Program-made: the position numbers and the translations under genes
DNA from: Monarcha castaneiventris obscurior
Lineage: Eukaryota; Chordata; Aves; Passeriformes; Monarchidae
Assembly: GCA_026261815.1 (NCBI GenBank)
Contig: JAMPIT010000476.1
Location: forward strand, 6,041,501 to 6,105,500
Length of the DNA stretch: 64,000 nucleotides
Direction: 5' to 3'
Notes under the pieces: model-generated
Seen by the model: the letters and a program-made list of their open reading frames with translations, nothing else
Databases searched by the model: none
What the model was told of the DNA's origin: nothing
Shown: one piece after another, positions 11,901 through 25,508 of the stretch
Layout: each line of letters opens with the position of its first letter
Position numbering within the stretch: position 1 is the stretch's first letter

Positions 11901-14900
11901 AGCCTACTGCAGAGAAATCTCCTCTTCCCACTAGCTTCACAGGGAGATCCTTTCCAAAGGCAGGAAGTCTAGGAACTTCTGGTGCTAATTTAGTTTCCCA
12001 GAGAAGCAGCAGTATGGAAGTGCTGTGAGTGATAGCAGTTTGTCTCTCTTTTTTTTTTTTCCTTCTGACATGCAAGAAGCAGATTAGAATTGTATTCATT
12101 TCAGTCAGGTAGTACTTAAGAAAAACCCGAGCAGAAGCAACACAACAGAACATGACTGTTGGACACAGTGAAGACAATTCTTGGTATCTAACTGTGGACA
12201 CAACATCAGCTTATTCCAAAAGCTGCAATTAAATACATTTTTCTAACCAAATAGAATTTACTGTTTAAGATGAGTTTGTTTTTTGTACAACTTGGTGGTT
12301 TCCCAAACCCCTACATTTTAGCTGGCCACTTCATGTGCTCTGTGCTTGCTCTGCACTTCTGGGTTTTTTTTGGGGAGCAAGATGCTATCCAGATAGTTAT
12401 TTATTTTCAGTGCTTGGTCTTATTATTAGATCTTACTAGATCTAGAGTTAGATCTTATGAGTAGGGCGTGCTTACAAGCCTCTAAATAACATTTTAGCAG
12501 TTTGATAGTTTTGTTTTAAAATGTTTTAACATTAATACATGCAGCTGACTGTTAAAGAGCTGCTTGCTCTTTTGCAGTCCCTTGAAGACAACTTTCTGTC
12601 TTCCTTATTGCTGTTAAAGCACACGAAGGCGAAAGAGAGCACTCCTCAAAGATGAAGCAAATTATAATTGACTTAACTTAATCACAGCCTCTGGAAAACA
12701 GAGGCTTAGATTAGAGCACTATTTCTTTGGCCTGGGCAGGTTTTGGTATCCATTTCAGTGCCCCAGAAGTTTTGCAGCTCTTCATCCTTAATAATAACTT
12801 CTTTTGCTTCTACTATTTCTCTGCAGATATCAGTGGTGCTGCTGGTTGGGATTGTATTCCATTCTGGCAGTATTTTCCATCTGGAAAGTGGATTGGTGAT
12901 CCCTGGGGGAAGCCAGGGACTTGTCTATTTAACCATCCTCCACTGTCGAGGCTGGAAACTGATAAAAAATTTGCCTTCCTGTGTGGAGGCTGTGTGGTCA
13001 TCGTTCTTCCAAGCTGGCAGAAAGGGACATGAGCTGGGAATTTCCTGGATGGCAATGTGAAATATTAAGCAGTAGGCACCAGGCCAACCCATGCAGTTAC
13101 TTTGAATGCAGTTTGAATTGCTTCATGTCCTGCTGTGCTAACCTCTACTTTTAATAATCTTTATGTGTATTGGTGCATTACATCATAAACTTCTTGGTAA
13201 AATGTTTTTCCATTTTTTCCGTTCCTCCCAATTTAATTTGTTGCCTAAAACCCCTAGTGGATCTTGTGCGTGTATGTGAAATAGTTCTATTAACAACTCC
13301 GTTGTACAAGAGTGGCCTTTGAATTTTTTTTTTTTTGTCTCTTGACATTTGTGTGAAGGGAAAAATTATATTTATGGGTGGACAACTTGTGCTTTTATCA
13401 ACAGACAAAAATTGCACTCCATATTGTATAGTCTGACATTAATTCTCTGTGTAAAAGCACTCATGTACAATGCTGCAGAAGAAATGAAATCCAGCCAATT
13501 CTTGCCCACTAAGCAAGTCAGGTAATTAAGAGTGTCCTGATAATTAAGCCAAAATAAGCCAAAGCATTTTAAATAATGATTTGTTTAACCATGTAAACGA
13601 ACAAGTTGCATAGTAGTAATAATTTGGTTTAAAGAAGTGCTTTGAATTTTGTGAGGCCATCAATGCAACTGGGTGTCCTGAGGGTCAAAGGGAGAGACTG
13701 GATGAGCATCTTTAACTCAGGAATTTCCACAACTGTTCTCAGACTCTGAAGCTGCATTTACAAACAGTCAGACTAAAGTTTACAGGTAAGCTTGTCTTTG
13801 TAGGAGGGAGGGCGACTATGGAAAAAAACTGGCGAAGACCTTTAATGACCAACGCAGTTCCTACTTGAAGGCTGAAAGAGCATGTGGGCCAACCTTGTTG
13901 TGGCCTTTACTGTCCCTGAAAGCTCAGGGGACCCAAGAACCAAGTCTGGTAACTGATCTCATTGTCTGCGCTGTTCTTTTTTAACAATATTTTCTGTGTC
14001 AGTAACTGCAGTCCCTACATATTTGTTCAGTGCTCTTAAATAACTTCTTCAGGTAATTTAAAGGACTGCACAGCTGACTGCTGTTGAGATGATCATGTCA
14101 AAGAGTGTTTTTCTTCAATTTATGCAGCAAACCATTAAATAAGTAATGGAATTCTAATGTGGTTGCAGATGATAAGGAGCCAACATTCAGTTATTTTCTG
14201 TCCCTGAACCTTTTGGAAATTGCAAGCTATGGACTGGGGATGCTTGTAGGGAAGGCAAGCTGGCAGTTATCAGTCAGGGCATTTCTGCAGTTTTAATTTT
14301 GATTCTTGCACCTTTCCTATCTTACCTGATGTCTGTGCAGGAGCTGTGGTGGTGTGTGAGCTCCCAGGGCAGTCTGACTGCCTCATGCTGTGTGAGCAGT
14401 CCTCCAGCAGCAGCCAGGGCCTCCTGAGAAACTTGGTTACTATCTTGGATGCTGAAGGAATTAATGTTTTTGTCAGTGGCTTGACTTTCACATGACATCA
14501 GTCCTTAGGGGCTCTAGAGGCTCTGATTCCCTCTTTAGTGCATCTCGACTATTGCATACTCCATGTGTATATTTAGAGCAAATGAAAGAGGCAAGATGAG
14601 ATGCATCTCCTGAAATATTTTCTGTTCTGCCACAAATCAGGCTTTCTGTGTTCTCTGGAATGCCTCTGGTAACTTGTTCGAGTCTCTTATTTTTGTGTTC
14701 TGTTTCAGTTTCCTTGTGAATCTCTGTACTCCAGTGCTGCTTTTTAGTCAAGCATTTATTGCAGTTTTATTTCTGCTTTATATATTAGACACAGCAAATG
14801 ACAAGACTAATTTTAAAGAAAGGCTTTGTTTTTCCTGAATTTTGAAACCTGGTTAGTGTCTTCTGTGGTTTTACCCTTTAAAAGTGTTAAAGGGTGTAAA

Positions 14901-17900
14901 ATTCCCCGTCACTTGAATGCCCATCTAGAAATGTCTTGTTGTGTTGCTGGGGGCTGCGCTCTGCCCTGTGCAGCAAACCCTTCGTGTGTGTTGGTGTTGA
15001 AACTGATGGGGATTTGGCTTTTTATTGGGTCAGTCCATGAAGTGCTGGAGTGGTGAATGGCTCTGATATTTTGTCCTTACTCTCTTCCTTTTTCCTCTGC
15101 CTTTCCCAGGTGATGGAGAGTGAGGAGTTCATGCTGCTTCCTGCCAACCAGCTCATAGACATCATATCCAGTGACGAGTTAAACGTGCGCAGCGAAGAGC
15201 AGGTGTTCAATGCCGTGATGGCCTGGGTGAAATACAGCATTCAGGAGAGAAGACCCCAGCTGCCACAGGTAATCTTGGGCACAGTGACATTCCAGGCTGC
15301 TTTATCCAGGGGGATTTCCAGGGAGAGGAATGAGGGATGGTAGGGCAGTGCCACAGCACTTCTGAATGGTGTAAAGCCACTGAAATTCTCTCTGACTCCC
15401 ACCTGTACTGGATGGCTTGCACTGTCCCTTCATCTAGGCTAGAAGCTGCACTGGCCAGAGCCTTCATTAGGGACTTTGTTGGATTGTTCCTAGGTAGGAC
15501 TTGCCAAACGAGCTCACTCCAGCAGTCTGTCCAGACAAACCTGCCTGCGCCGCTTTGAGAATCGTATCAAAACCACAGTGGAGAAAAAAAAAGCTTGTCT
15601 TGCTTTGCAGTGCTTCTTTAAGCTCTGCTGCTTGATTTGTGCCTCAACCCTCATGATGTTCCAGTGGAGCTTGTCAGAATTGTTTTGTTGGAATGTGATG
15701 CTTCATCTAAGCAAAGGCATTTCACAGAGCACAGCCCATTCTGACAAAGCTGTCAGCCCCAAAGCCTCTGAAGTCTTGGGCTGGCTGATCAAAAGAAGTG
15801 AGCGTCTGCCTGCCGCGGTGTTTCTGCTTTGGAAAGAGACATTAAATGCAACTTTATTTACTGGAAAGCTTTTGAAAATGGTTTTAAGTAAACAAACCAA
15901 ACTGGAAAAACCTGCTCTTCTCTAGGCAGCTTTTATGCTTTTATAACAGTTCTTGTGTTAACCCTTGTAAAAGACATGTTGTTTCTTATTGTTCATTTAC
16001 TCTGCAATACCGCTCAGGTTTAAGAGAGCTAAATGGTTGGTAAAACCACTAACTTAATTAGTGTTCAGGCAGATGTGTTGACATCTGTCATTTTCTAAAG
16101 GTTTCCAGCTGTGACCTTGTTTTCAGCTGTTAATAGATCCAGTGGATTGTCCCTTTCAAAGACTGATTTTCTTCTGGGTATCTAAACTGGGGTATTGAAA
16201 AGGCAAATGTGCTGTGAGACAAGCTGCATTTAACTAAAATTCTGTTGTTTTCCATTTGGCTTCTTGAATCTCTGTGGGTGTCTGTGGTTTACCATAGGTG
16301 TTTTGGTTTGTGTTTTAGGTCCTGCAGCACGTCCGTCTGCCCCTGCTGAGTCCCAAGTTTCTTGTGGGTACAGTGGGTTCTGATCCACTGATTAAGAGTG
16401 ATGAGGAATGCAGGTAAACCTCCTCAGCCATTTACAGAATTGGATTATGTTGTCCTCTGAAACTGTGCTCATTTGTCATTGGTAAATGGGTGATGCCTCA
16501 CAATTTCATCTTTGGCAACTAGGAGGATAGGAGAAGCAAGAAAACTTGTTTTCTATTTGCACGATAGTTACTGGTGTGCCCTAGAAGTGGTTTTGTTCTT
16601 TCAGGTTTTCAGTGAAATAGCAAACTTCAAGTGTGCAGTTTGACTGTTGGTAAAAGACCTTTCGGTGTATTGATTTTCATTTTGCCTTTTTTTTTCCCCC
16701 TCTAGTCATGGCCTTTTATTGCAGCTTAGCTCTTGCATGTCTTTCATGATGATCTCAGTGGGATCTAAAGTAGTTTTTCTATGTAGAATGTCTGCACTTT
16801 GATAGCTGAATTGGACTCTGGGATTAGAGTCTGCTCTTTGCCACAAGGATAACTCAGGGAAGTTGTCATTTCCTCCTCTTAACGTATGAGTCTTGTGTTT
16901 CTGGTTCTACAGAGTTCTGTATCATCCACAAAGCGCATTATTTATCTTGTGCATATTGTAGAGGTTCAGGGCATAGGCTAAATTGTTCTCTTCCTGAATA
17001 AGCATTCATGCTGGAGGAATTCCACATTCGTAGAGGGAAGGAGGACTTTTTTGATCTTTTTTGTTTTATCAAGGGTTTGGAATATTAGAATTAGTCCAGG
17101 TGGCAAGTCATGAATGGATGGACAGTGTGAGCTGGCCAGAGCTGATGGAGAAAATTTTCATCAGAAGGGTACTCTCTCCATCTGTTGGTCATGTGTGTAT
17201 TATTTATTTGTGTGCTTTCCAGCTCCTGTTCTGTTGCGAGGCAAAACCACTGACTGTTAAGTTTTAGCTTCAGGCAGACTGGGTTTTTCTTTTCTGCACA
17301 GTAAGCCTGACAAATCTCTTGTCACAGTTTTTTTTATCAGTCTTTCTATAGCAAGCTATATCTATTATTAACTCTGGCCAAGTACTGGTACTGATTTGCT
17401 GCTGTCACTGTGTCAGTGGCTTGTAAACAACTGATGAGTATTTAGGTGACAGTGTGCGTTTAACTGGAGCTGTTCATGCTGTTCTCATGTGACCTGTGAA
17501 TACCTGAGGTGCATGACTAGTGCTAGCTGGTCTTCCCATGAGTTCTGATTCTCCCTTCTCCTGAGGCTGAGCTCTCAGGATTAATATTTTCCTGTCTTGC
17601 ACAGGGATCTGGTGGATGAAGCCAAAAACTACCTGCTGCTGCCCCAAGAGCGACCACTGATGCAAGGACCACGAACGAGGCCGCGCAAACCCATCCGCTG
17701 TGGAGAGGTGCTCTTTGCAGGTGTGTATCTCTGCAGGTGTGTGTGTGTGGTGTCAACAGGAGATGGTGGAGGGTCTAGAGGGTCAGTCATATGAGAGGTG
17801 GCTGAGGTCACTTGGTCTTTTCTGCCTGAAGAAGAGACTGAGAGGAGAGCTCATCACAGTTTACAACTTCCTTGTGAGGGGAAGAGGAGGGGCTGACACT

Positions 17901-20900
17901 GATCTCTGCTCTCTGGTAGCCAGCAATAGAACCCAAGGGAATGGCCTGAAGTTGTGTCAGGAGGGGCTTAAGTTGGATATTAGGTAAAGCCTCTTCAACC
18001 AGAGCAGAGTCTGGCATTGGAACTGACTCCCCAGGGCAGTGGTCACAGCACCAAGCCTGGCAGAGCTCAAGAAGCATTTGGATAACACTCCCAGGCACAT
18101 GGTGGGATTCTTGGGACTGTGCAATGCAGGGTCAGGAGTTGGACTTTGATCCTTCCAACTCAGGATATTCTGATTCTATGTATTTTTCCCACCAGTTTAG
18201 GCCAGGAGACTCCAGGCAGGGTTTTCTGGTGGTGGTGTTCCCATAAAGCCAATCATCACAACCTATTTCTGATGTGACCTGTGCATTAATATTTGAAAGT
18301 TTGAAATAACTTACAGTTCCTTACTTGCGTGATTTCTTTGGTGCTGTGTATGCATTAACTTCAGTTAATGCTCTTGAAAAGCTCATTCTGTTTTGTAATT
18401 ACAAACCTCAGAAGGAGTGACTTAGAGATGGGTTAAGGCTGGCAGAGTGATTTGTGCCAGGAGCACACGCAGTTTGTGAGCTTGGTGAGTATTTTTGTGA
18501 CCCTGTTTTTTGTGTTTGGCTGTAGTTGGGGGCTGGTGCAGCGGGGATGCAATTTCCAGCGTGGAGCGCTATGACCCCCAAACCAACGAGTGGAGGATGG
18601 TGGCTTCCATGAGCAAGAGGCGCTGTGGCGTTGGGGTCAGTGTCCTGGATGACCTCCTCTATGCTGTGGGAGGCCATGACGGCTCCTCTTATCTTAACAG
18701 TGTAGAAAGGTAGGTCTCCATAAGGCCACTATGCAGAACTTTAGCTCTGAATGTTTAAACCTGGGTGCAGCCTTTTAGGAATGAGTTCATTTTGCCGAGT
18801 GTATTCTCATTTCCTCCTGCCTTTTGCACACCCCTGGTGCAAAACACTTAGTGTCACGTTATCCCCAACTTAATGGGACAAGCCAAAGCCTCTGGTATAA
18901 GGAAGGAATCTCTAGGAGATGGGTCTGGGTATAATTGCTGGGAGGAGTGGTGATCCTGGTTAACCTTCTTTGCAACTGTGGGTTTGTTTTTAGCATTGTT
19001 GAGGAAGGTGAGGTTACAGTGAGCATTTCTTAGATGCTGAAGGAAGGATCCCGGAATTTTATTGTGAAGTGGCAACTGGAGAATTAAGGAACATTGGCAC
19101 TTAGAAGCAGGGAAATAGGTCAGTTTTAGGCATGTGAAAGATTAAAGTCAAACAAGTTTTACCAAGCTTTCTGTTTCTGGGAGCTGCATAGGGCAATTCC
19201 CATGCCTGAAAGCCACATGACTCTCCTACTACTCTAAATCCTGGCCCTGTAATAAATCCAATGAGCTGTTAACAAATACCTCCTCCCACCTCGAGCCTCC
19301 TTTTCTTCCCACCTATCTCCTTGAATGCTCCCAACTTCACAAATTATGACCCTAGCCTTATTATCCCACGTCCTGCGCTTCCTTGCTGTGCACGTATTTC
19401 TTTGTCTCTGGATTCCCAAGTCCATCTGGTTCCTTCCTATTTCATCTGGAAGTGTGGGTCCCAGCGCTGGCTGAGTTCCTGTGTGAACTGCAGGGAACAG
19501 AGCAGAGTTAACTCTGGCTGCTGCTCTTTGCTGCAAGTTACAACATGCCAGCCAGTCTCTCTCAGGAACCTGAACCTTTGATCTTCAGCTTGTTTCATTC
19601 CAACCTGCAATTTGAACATCCCTGGAATAAGATGTACTGGATGCATTATATCATTTCAGGGCTTTTATCCAACTTACAAAGAGCTGTGTTGCAGTTGAAG
19701 CTCAGGATAGGCAAGTTTCACAGCCAAGTATGAGAGAGTCTGAAGCAGACCTAGGCAAGTAATTTGTGCTGTTTGGTGTGTTTTTCCAGGTATGATCCAA
19801 AGACCAATCAGTGGAGCAGTGATGTGGCTCCCACCAGCACTTGCAGGACCAGTGTTGGGGTAGCAGTTCTTGGAGGTTACCTCTATGCTGTGGGTGGCCA
19901 GGATGGTGTCTCTTGTCTCAACATTGTGGAAAGGTACTTTCTAATTACAAAAAGAAAAAAAAAAGTGGGGCACAGTGAGTCTCTGAGAGGGTGCAGCTGA
20001 TGCAGACAAGCTGGAGAGAAGATAGAAACTGTACAAATCTTACAGGGTTTTTTGTTTGGAGAGAATAAAGTCAGTATTCCTGCCCTTTTGTGGAGACGTC
20101 AGCACTTCAACAAACTCTGGTGTTTATTCTTTTGCCAGGTATGATCCGAAAGAAAACAAATGGACTCGAGTGGCTTCCATGAGCACCAGGCGCCTGGGAG
20201 TGGCAGTGGCTGTGCTGGGAGGCTTCCTCTATGCTGTGGGAGGCTCTGATGGAACGTCTCCTCTCAATACTGGTATGCCTTTTGCTGTCCCTTAATCCCA
20301 GTCAGCACTCATCCTGGTCCTGGGAGCCCTTCATGTCCCCAGATGGCTGTTGAATATCTTAGTGATCAGTTTGTGGAGTTTTTTTTCTTCTCTAAATATT
20401 GTTTTGCTGTACAATAATTCACTCTTCAGGTTTGTGAGCCCCTATTACCTGGTTGTGTGTCATATTTTTACTTTCTCAGTGCTGCATTTGGCAGTATGTC
20501 GTGAATACAAGGCTTTGATTGTTTGCATAGCAGTTGCAAGCGCATTTTTTTTTAAATTCCTGCAGCAGCCATTTTCTACTGTAGGAAGGGAGGTGCCAAA
20601 AGTAAAACTGCTGCAGGTGAATTTGTAGCATTGCCAACTCCCTCTTAAGTGTAGATCTGAATGTGATTGATTGTGTAGGGCTGGAGACAGGAGAGAGACT
20701 AGCAAGAGTCCTTCAGAAGAAAAGAGAGAACAGGTTTATGGCATTTTTGGTGTGTGGAAGTCGGGTCCAAAAGTGCTGTACCCACTGCCTGCCAACCCTG
20801 TTGACCAAAGACCTTCCTTTCCTCTACAGTGGAACGCTACAACCCCCAGGAGAACCGCTGGCACACGATTGCCCCCATGGGCACGAGAAGGAAGCACCTG

Positions 20901-23900
20901 GGCTGTGCTGTGTACCAGGACATGATCTACGCTGTGGGAGGCAGGGATGACACCACAGAGCTCAGCAGTGCTGAGAGGTACAACCCACGCACCAACCAGT
21001 GGTCTCCCGTGGTGGCCATGACGTCTCGGCGGAGCGGGGTGAGTGGGGCTTGGTGGGCTTGTGTCTTGGTTTAAAAGACAGGTGTCAGACAAGAAAGGCA
21101 GGAGCCTCCCCTGAAATGGAAAATGCAACCCCCTTCCCTCCGAATTATTATAAATTTGAAAATAAGGGGCTTTCAGGCAAAAATATGAGGGATAGGAATA
21201 ACAGTTCTTTGCTTATATATATATATATATATGTATATATGTGTATAACAACACAAACAAACAACAATAACTGTGGCAGTGACAGCAAACAGCAGCACAC
21301 ACCCAGTGCCGGCCTCTCTCGGCTGCCGGGCCCTTTCCCCTGGGTGCAGTTCCGCTCACGGCCGGCAGGGGCGCTGGCGGCTCCCGGTGAGCAGGGCAAG
21401 TGCGATGGTTCCCCCGCGGCTGCAGGGGGCGCTCCGCAGCGAGCTCGGGCAGCACCGGCAATGGCGGCTCGGGGGCCCGGGAAGGGGTGGAAGAAAAGCT
21501 TCACAAACCCCTGGGCAGCTGATCCCGGTGTCCGGCCGGACCCTCGGGAACAGCAGGCTGGAACTGCAGGGGCGAGCACAGATCCCAGGTGGCAGGAGAG
21601 ATGTATCAAACTCCAGTGCTGCAGCAGGAAAACCCGGCAGGTCTCAGCCAGCAGAGCGTGCGAGCTACAGAGTAGCGAAAGCTCTGAACAGCGGCGGGGC
21701 AGAGCGGCAGCAGCACAGCTCCCAGCGGGGCAGGGAAAGGCAGGCTTGGGGATCCTGGGGGTTCTCCCGTGGAAAGCAAGCAGCCGAAAAAGCAGAAGCT
21801 TGCAGTGCTGACAAAGACCGTCCACACCGATGGCAGGCAGCTCCCAGACTGAACGCTGAGAACACCAGCCAGCCCCCCCTGGGTATACCCAACCCCCAGG
21901 TGACAAAAGGGTGGCCAGTTGGACCCCGCCCCTGTGGTCAGGTCTTTTGGTTCTCTTAAGCGCCCAGTAATTTGTCCCCTGGCAACAAGTATGGGGAAAA
22001 TTCTTTAAGAGAAAAACAGGCTAACTCCTAAACCCCAACAGCTTGTCCAGGCCACACATCACCATATGGGGAGAGCACAGGGTGGAGTGTCAGTCTGTTT
22101 GTGGGGAAAGCACGGGGCAGGGTGTCACTGTCAGTCTTGTGGGGAGACCACAGGGCAGAGTGTCAGTCTTGCTGTAGGGAGAGCACAGGGTGAAGTGTCA
22201 GTCTTCTTATGAGGCTCTCCTGCTTTCTCTGCATCTTCACCTCTTTTCTGTGGGGGAAATATTTTGCAAAAACTCTCTAGCAAGACTAGAGGATGAGAAG
22301 GTAGTCAAGCCATGCCACAGGCAGCTGTTTAGGATGGGGAAATGAGTCATTTGAGGGTATTTTAAAATATTTTTGGCCTCTTACATGCAGTCAACTAAGC
22401 CTGAAGCAGAGGAGCTTTTAGGTGACATAGCTGTATTTGGTGTGAGATACCATTAAAGAATGCTATCAAAATTAGTACCTGGATCTCTCTGTATGAATTA
22501 AGAGGTGAAAACACCCACTTGCTCAGAGGAAAAAGCTGGGAAACTGGGTAAGCGTGTTTAGATACATATTTCAGCAGACTCTCGTTGCCTTGAGGTGTGT
22601 GTGGGGGCAGGGTTCCTGGGCTTTCACTTAGGCTGTTGCCTCTCCTCAGTGAATCTTGAGTGGCAGCATGTTCCCATCAACTGCTGATCATGGTGGTTTC
22701 TTGTGAACAGCAGATTACTACAGTGTTTTCAGGTGTCATCAGGTTTGGGCAGATGCAAATTATATGAATGTTTATTATCGGATATTGGATTATATAATAA
22801 AGAGAGGATTCATTCTACCTGTGTGTTAGTGTTTCAGTATCTGGTGAGGCAAGTATGAATCACAGTTTGAGCAAATACTGGTTTTGGAGGCAGAGAGCAT
22901 GTATTTATTTCTGTTCTCTAAGCACAGGGTACTCTTTACACTGTCCGCTTTAGTTTCTGATTAGACATTGACTTTTTATCAGCTGTTCCTGTATTTGCTT
23001 TCTGTAGAAACTGCTAAACACATGCAACTGTATCTGCAGCTCTTCTGCATCTTCCTACTTCCTCAAAGCCAAAACAAGGACCATTTTACATTGTATACCT
23101 TCACTTTTCTGTTATACTGCATGTTTTCCACTGGAAGTGATCATGTTTTTGATGTTCCAGTGTTTTTGTGCTTCTAAAGAAAGGCTAAATAGAAAGTCTG
23201 GAGGCCACGGTGCTTACAGATGGTCTAAGCCCCAGCCTGAGAGGTTTGGGACCAGGGGCTTACCTGTGGTTCTGCTTCTTTAGCTGAGTATTGTGGGCTG
23301 GTAGATATTCTGGTGCATACATGTCACACTTGGGGAAGAATTTCAGTTCAGAACATAAGTTTTTGTATGAAATAGGTTTAGATTCTCATGTATTTATCAT
23401 GATTCAAATGGTCCTACTTCTTGTAGCTGGCAATAAGGCAATTCTCTATTCTGAGATACGTATTTAACCTTCCATGTCTCATTTTTTTAGGGTATTTTGT
23501 TTGTGCCACACCCTAAAGAAAAAAACCCCAACCCTCTCCTGCAGACTGCCTTTCACCAAACATAGTTATTAAATCCTTTTATTAACATTTTCATTATAAC
23601 CCTTTTTTTCAGGACATCCCAGCTAAGTAGGTACCATCTGATGGCTGTTTTGCAGGTTGGCCTGGCTGTGGTGAATGGACAGCTGATGGCAGTGGGGGGC
23701 TTTGATGGCACAACGTACCTGAAGACCATTGAGGTGTTTGATCCAGATGCTAACACATGGAGGTAACTTGAATTTGGGAGACAATCAAATAGTGAAATCT
23801 AGCTGGAGCTGTCCCAGGCAAATTAGGAATCTGGTACACCCCATAACAGAGAACTTGGGTGGGGTAGAACCATCACAGTGCTCGCTTTGTGGCTTGTTGC

Positions 23901-25508
23901 CTTGCATGAAAGTGTAAGAAAGAATCACGTTTTGAAAAATATCCCAGTATGCCGCTTCTGTTCATTTTGGGCTGAGTCTCTCCTGCTCCCCAATAAAACT
24001 GAGCTTGTCCTTAGCAGAAGGAACTCACAGCTACCATGTAGAATTTGGCCTGTTCACTTCTTGCTTTCAAGCTGAGGCAATGATTTCTGAATCCTTTTGG
24101 AAGAGCTGAAACACTTCAAGCATGTGATGTTATTCCCCTTAAAATCTGCAAGATGTAGCCACTGGAAAAATGTCCAAGCTGAGACAAATAACATGAAATT
24201 GCTGATCAAAATACATACTGAGCAAAAAAGAAAGAGGGAAAATAGCCTTTCTAGTCATAACTATACTTAAAAACAATTGCTTGTGTATTTGTTTTCAAAT
24301 GTAATTAACATAAAGTATCAAGCTCCTGTGGCTATTCTTGCTGCTGTGGTAATCTGGCAAGGGTGGGGACTGAAAAAAAATAATGTCCTTATTCTTACTA
24401 GTGATAGTAGTAGTTTAACCCTGCACTGATTTAAAAAAAAGCTGTCATGAGCAGCAGTGGAGGAATTTCCCCTTGTTTGGTGACCTATAGATCCACAGGA
24501 TCTTTTGAACTGCTGAGGAAACCAGTTGAGTAGAGAGTAGTACATTGCTACATCAGATTCCTTAGTGTAATGGTTTCAGCTACTCCCTGTGACAGTAATG
24601 GGATGTCCAGAGTTAGGAGTTACTGCCTGGCAGGCGTTCATACAGTTTGGGAGATTATTCAAAGTGTTGTTAGCTTGTGGTTTTTTTCTCCACTGAATTC
24701 AATACAGCTGAATAACTTCCGTGGTCTTTCCTTTCTTTTGTTTCTTGCCCCATGAAGATATTTTTTATTTGTGCAGCTTGACTGAGAAACGATTCTGACG
24801 CAATTTGGCTTTAACAAATTGCACTGGTAGAAGCTGTTTGGAGAACTTCCTGTTTCTGCCAGCAGACTCCAGTGGCATAGAGGGGAATATGCAGCTGGAG
24901 TATGTAGGGATCCGATATCACTATGAAATGCAGACACCATTGTAGTCAACAGATAGTGCTTGGTATGTGTTCTATCTTGGTTGGATCAGCTGAATGTAGG
25001 GGTTTAGAAATATAAATTAAATTAGTTGAATTGTGAGGACTAAGCCTAGTCCTGTGTTTCCCAAAATGTAGCCTAAGGTCAGCTACAGCCTACAAAGTTT
25101 TTTTCTATCTTGCACATTACCAGGGAGGGAGAAGGACGTATTTATTTGAGTAACAGAAATTTGGTGTCAAAACAAGCAGCAGTTTCTGTTCTGAGAGAGA
25201 AACGCACAAGCAAATACGGCTGTTTACTTTTGAAGTGTGTGAGATGGGTGCTACACAACTTCTTCTTCACAGCCCACTTTTAGCAGACATTAATGATGGT
25301 CTAGTTGTGCTTACGTGGGCTGGTTCAGTCTTTCCCATGGCAGCTCCCAAGTGTGCTCCCAAGGGTTGGTGTCTCCATGGAGGTTGTGATCCAGTGTGTG
25401 ACCCTGGAATGTTGTCTCCACAGGTTGTACGGCGGGATGAACTACCGGCGACTGGGTGGAGGTGTGGGGGTTATCAAAATGACACACTGTGAATCCCATA
25501 TATGGTAA
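2962..25508 (+). CDS. KLHL20: KLHL20, BTB-BACK-Kelch substrate adaptor of CUL3 ubiquitin ligase (11 coding exons)
   Basis: Exons: 2962-2984, 10402-10975, 15110-15268, 16319-16413, 17605-17720, 18526-18709, 19790-19933, 20139-20272, 20830-21038, 23656-23762, 25424-25508. All borders are GT/AG, phases join, and the sum is 1830 nt (609 residues plus stop), the same length as human KLHL20. The first exon codes only MDGKPMR plus two bases; the second carries the BTB domain ([20 protein letters not shown], about residues 65-130) and the start of BACK. Exons 6-11 encode six Kelch blades with repeated AVGG and VERYDP motifs (about 315-605); the protein ends CESHIW. By family knowledge KLHL20 docks CUL3 through BTB/BACK and selects substrates (DAPK1 and PML are known in mammals) through the Kelch propeller. 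Introns hold a CR1, a deleted ERV and a solo LTR. The Met is chosen by agreement with the mammalian start. Confidence 0.97.
7163..8090 (-). mobile_element. internally deleted ERVL-type element with perfect CCATT target duplication
   Basis: The element runs from TGTGCCGG to CCAAGACA and is flanked by CCATT at 7158-7162 and 8091-8095. On the minus strand it reads: the first 20 bp of a 5' LTR (8071-8090), 0.29 kb of internal sequence (about 7780-8070), a polypurine tract AAGGGGTGG (complement of 7782-7790), then a full 3' LTR (7163 to about 7779). The 19-bp block 7760-7778 recurs at 8071-8089, which identifies the LTR remnant. The internal part resembles the 3' interior of the provirus at 26434-32673 (shared CCCAAATTAATATA after the polypurine tract). 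No coding capacity remains. It lies antisense in KLHL20 intron 1. Family assignment is by that similarity. Confidence 0.8.
17760..18180 (+). repeat. CR1 LINE 3' end in a KLHL20 intron
   Basis: The sequence shows typical CR1 3' blocks (gaggtggctgaggtcacttg, CTGAAGAAGAGACTGAGAGG, a GGGACTGTGCAATGCAGGGTC-like part) and the terminal CCTTCCAACTCAGGATATTC / TGATTCTATG end at 18180. It is in the gene's orientation, between the exons ending at 17720 and starting at 18526. The 5' limit is approximate. Confidence 0.85.
21062..22040 (-). mobile_element. solo LTR (ERVL-like) with perfect GCTTG target duplication
   Basis: The segment starts TGTCTTGG, ends AACCCCAACA, and is flanked by GCTTG at 21057-21061 and 22041-22045. 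There is no internal retroviral sequence, so it is a solo LTR of 979 bp. It contains a TA-rich run (about 21213-21246) and a GC-rich middle. The left terminus TGTnnTGGTTT matches the left termini of the elements at 7163 and 26434, so the LTR is probably on the minus strand, antisense to KLHL20. It begins 23 bp after the exon ending at 21038. Open frames inside it (for example 21148-21906) are not genes. Confidence 0.87.
22066..22210. repeat. minisatellite, about four units of 34-38 bp
   Basis: Four imperfect units each contain GGGGAGAGCACAGGG-like and GTGTCAGTCTT-like parts, beginning near 22067, 22101, 22139 and 22174. It starts about 25 bp beyond the solo LTR and lies in the KLHL20 intron before exon 10. 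Confidence 0.8.

Noticed and set aside
21148..21959. Three overlapping open frames of 228-270 residues
   Set aside because: They lie within the solo LTR 21062-22040 and have no domain; GC-rich LTR sequence is open by chance in several frames.
22066..22210. CRISPR-like array
   Set aside because: Imperfect contiguous units without unique spacers in a vertebrate intron; it is a minisatellite.
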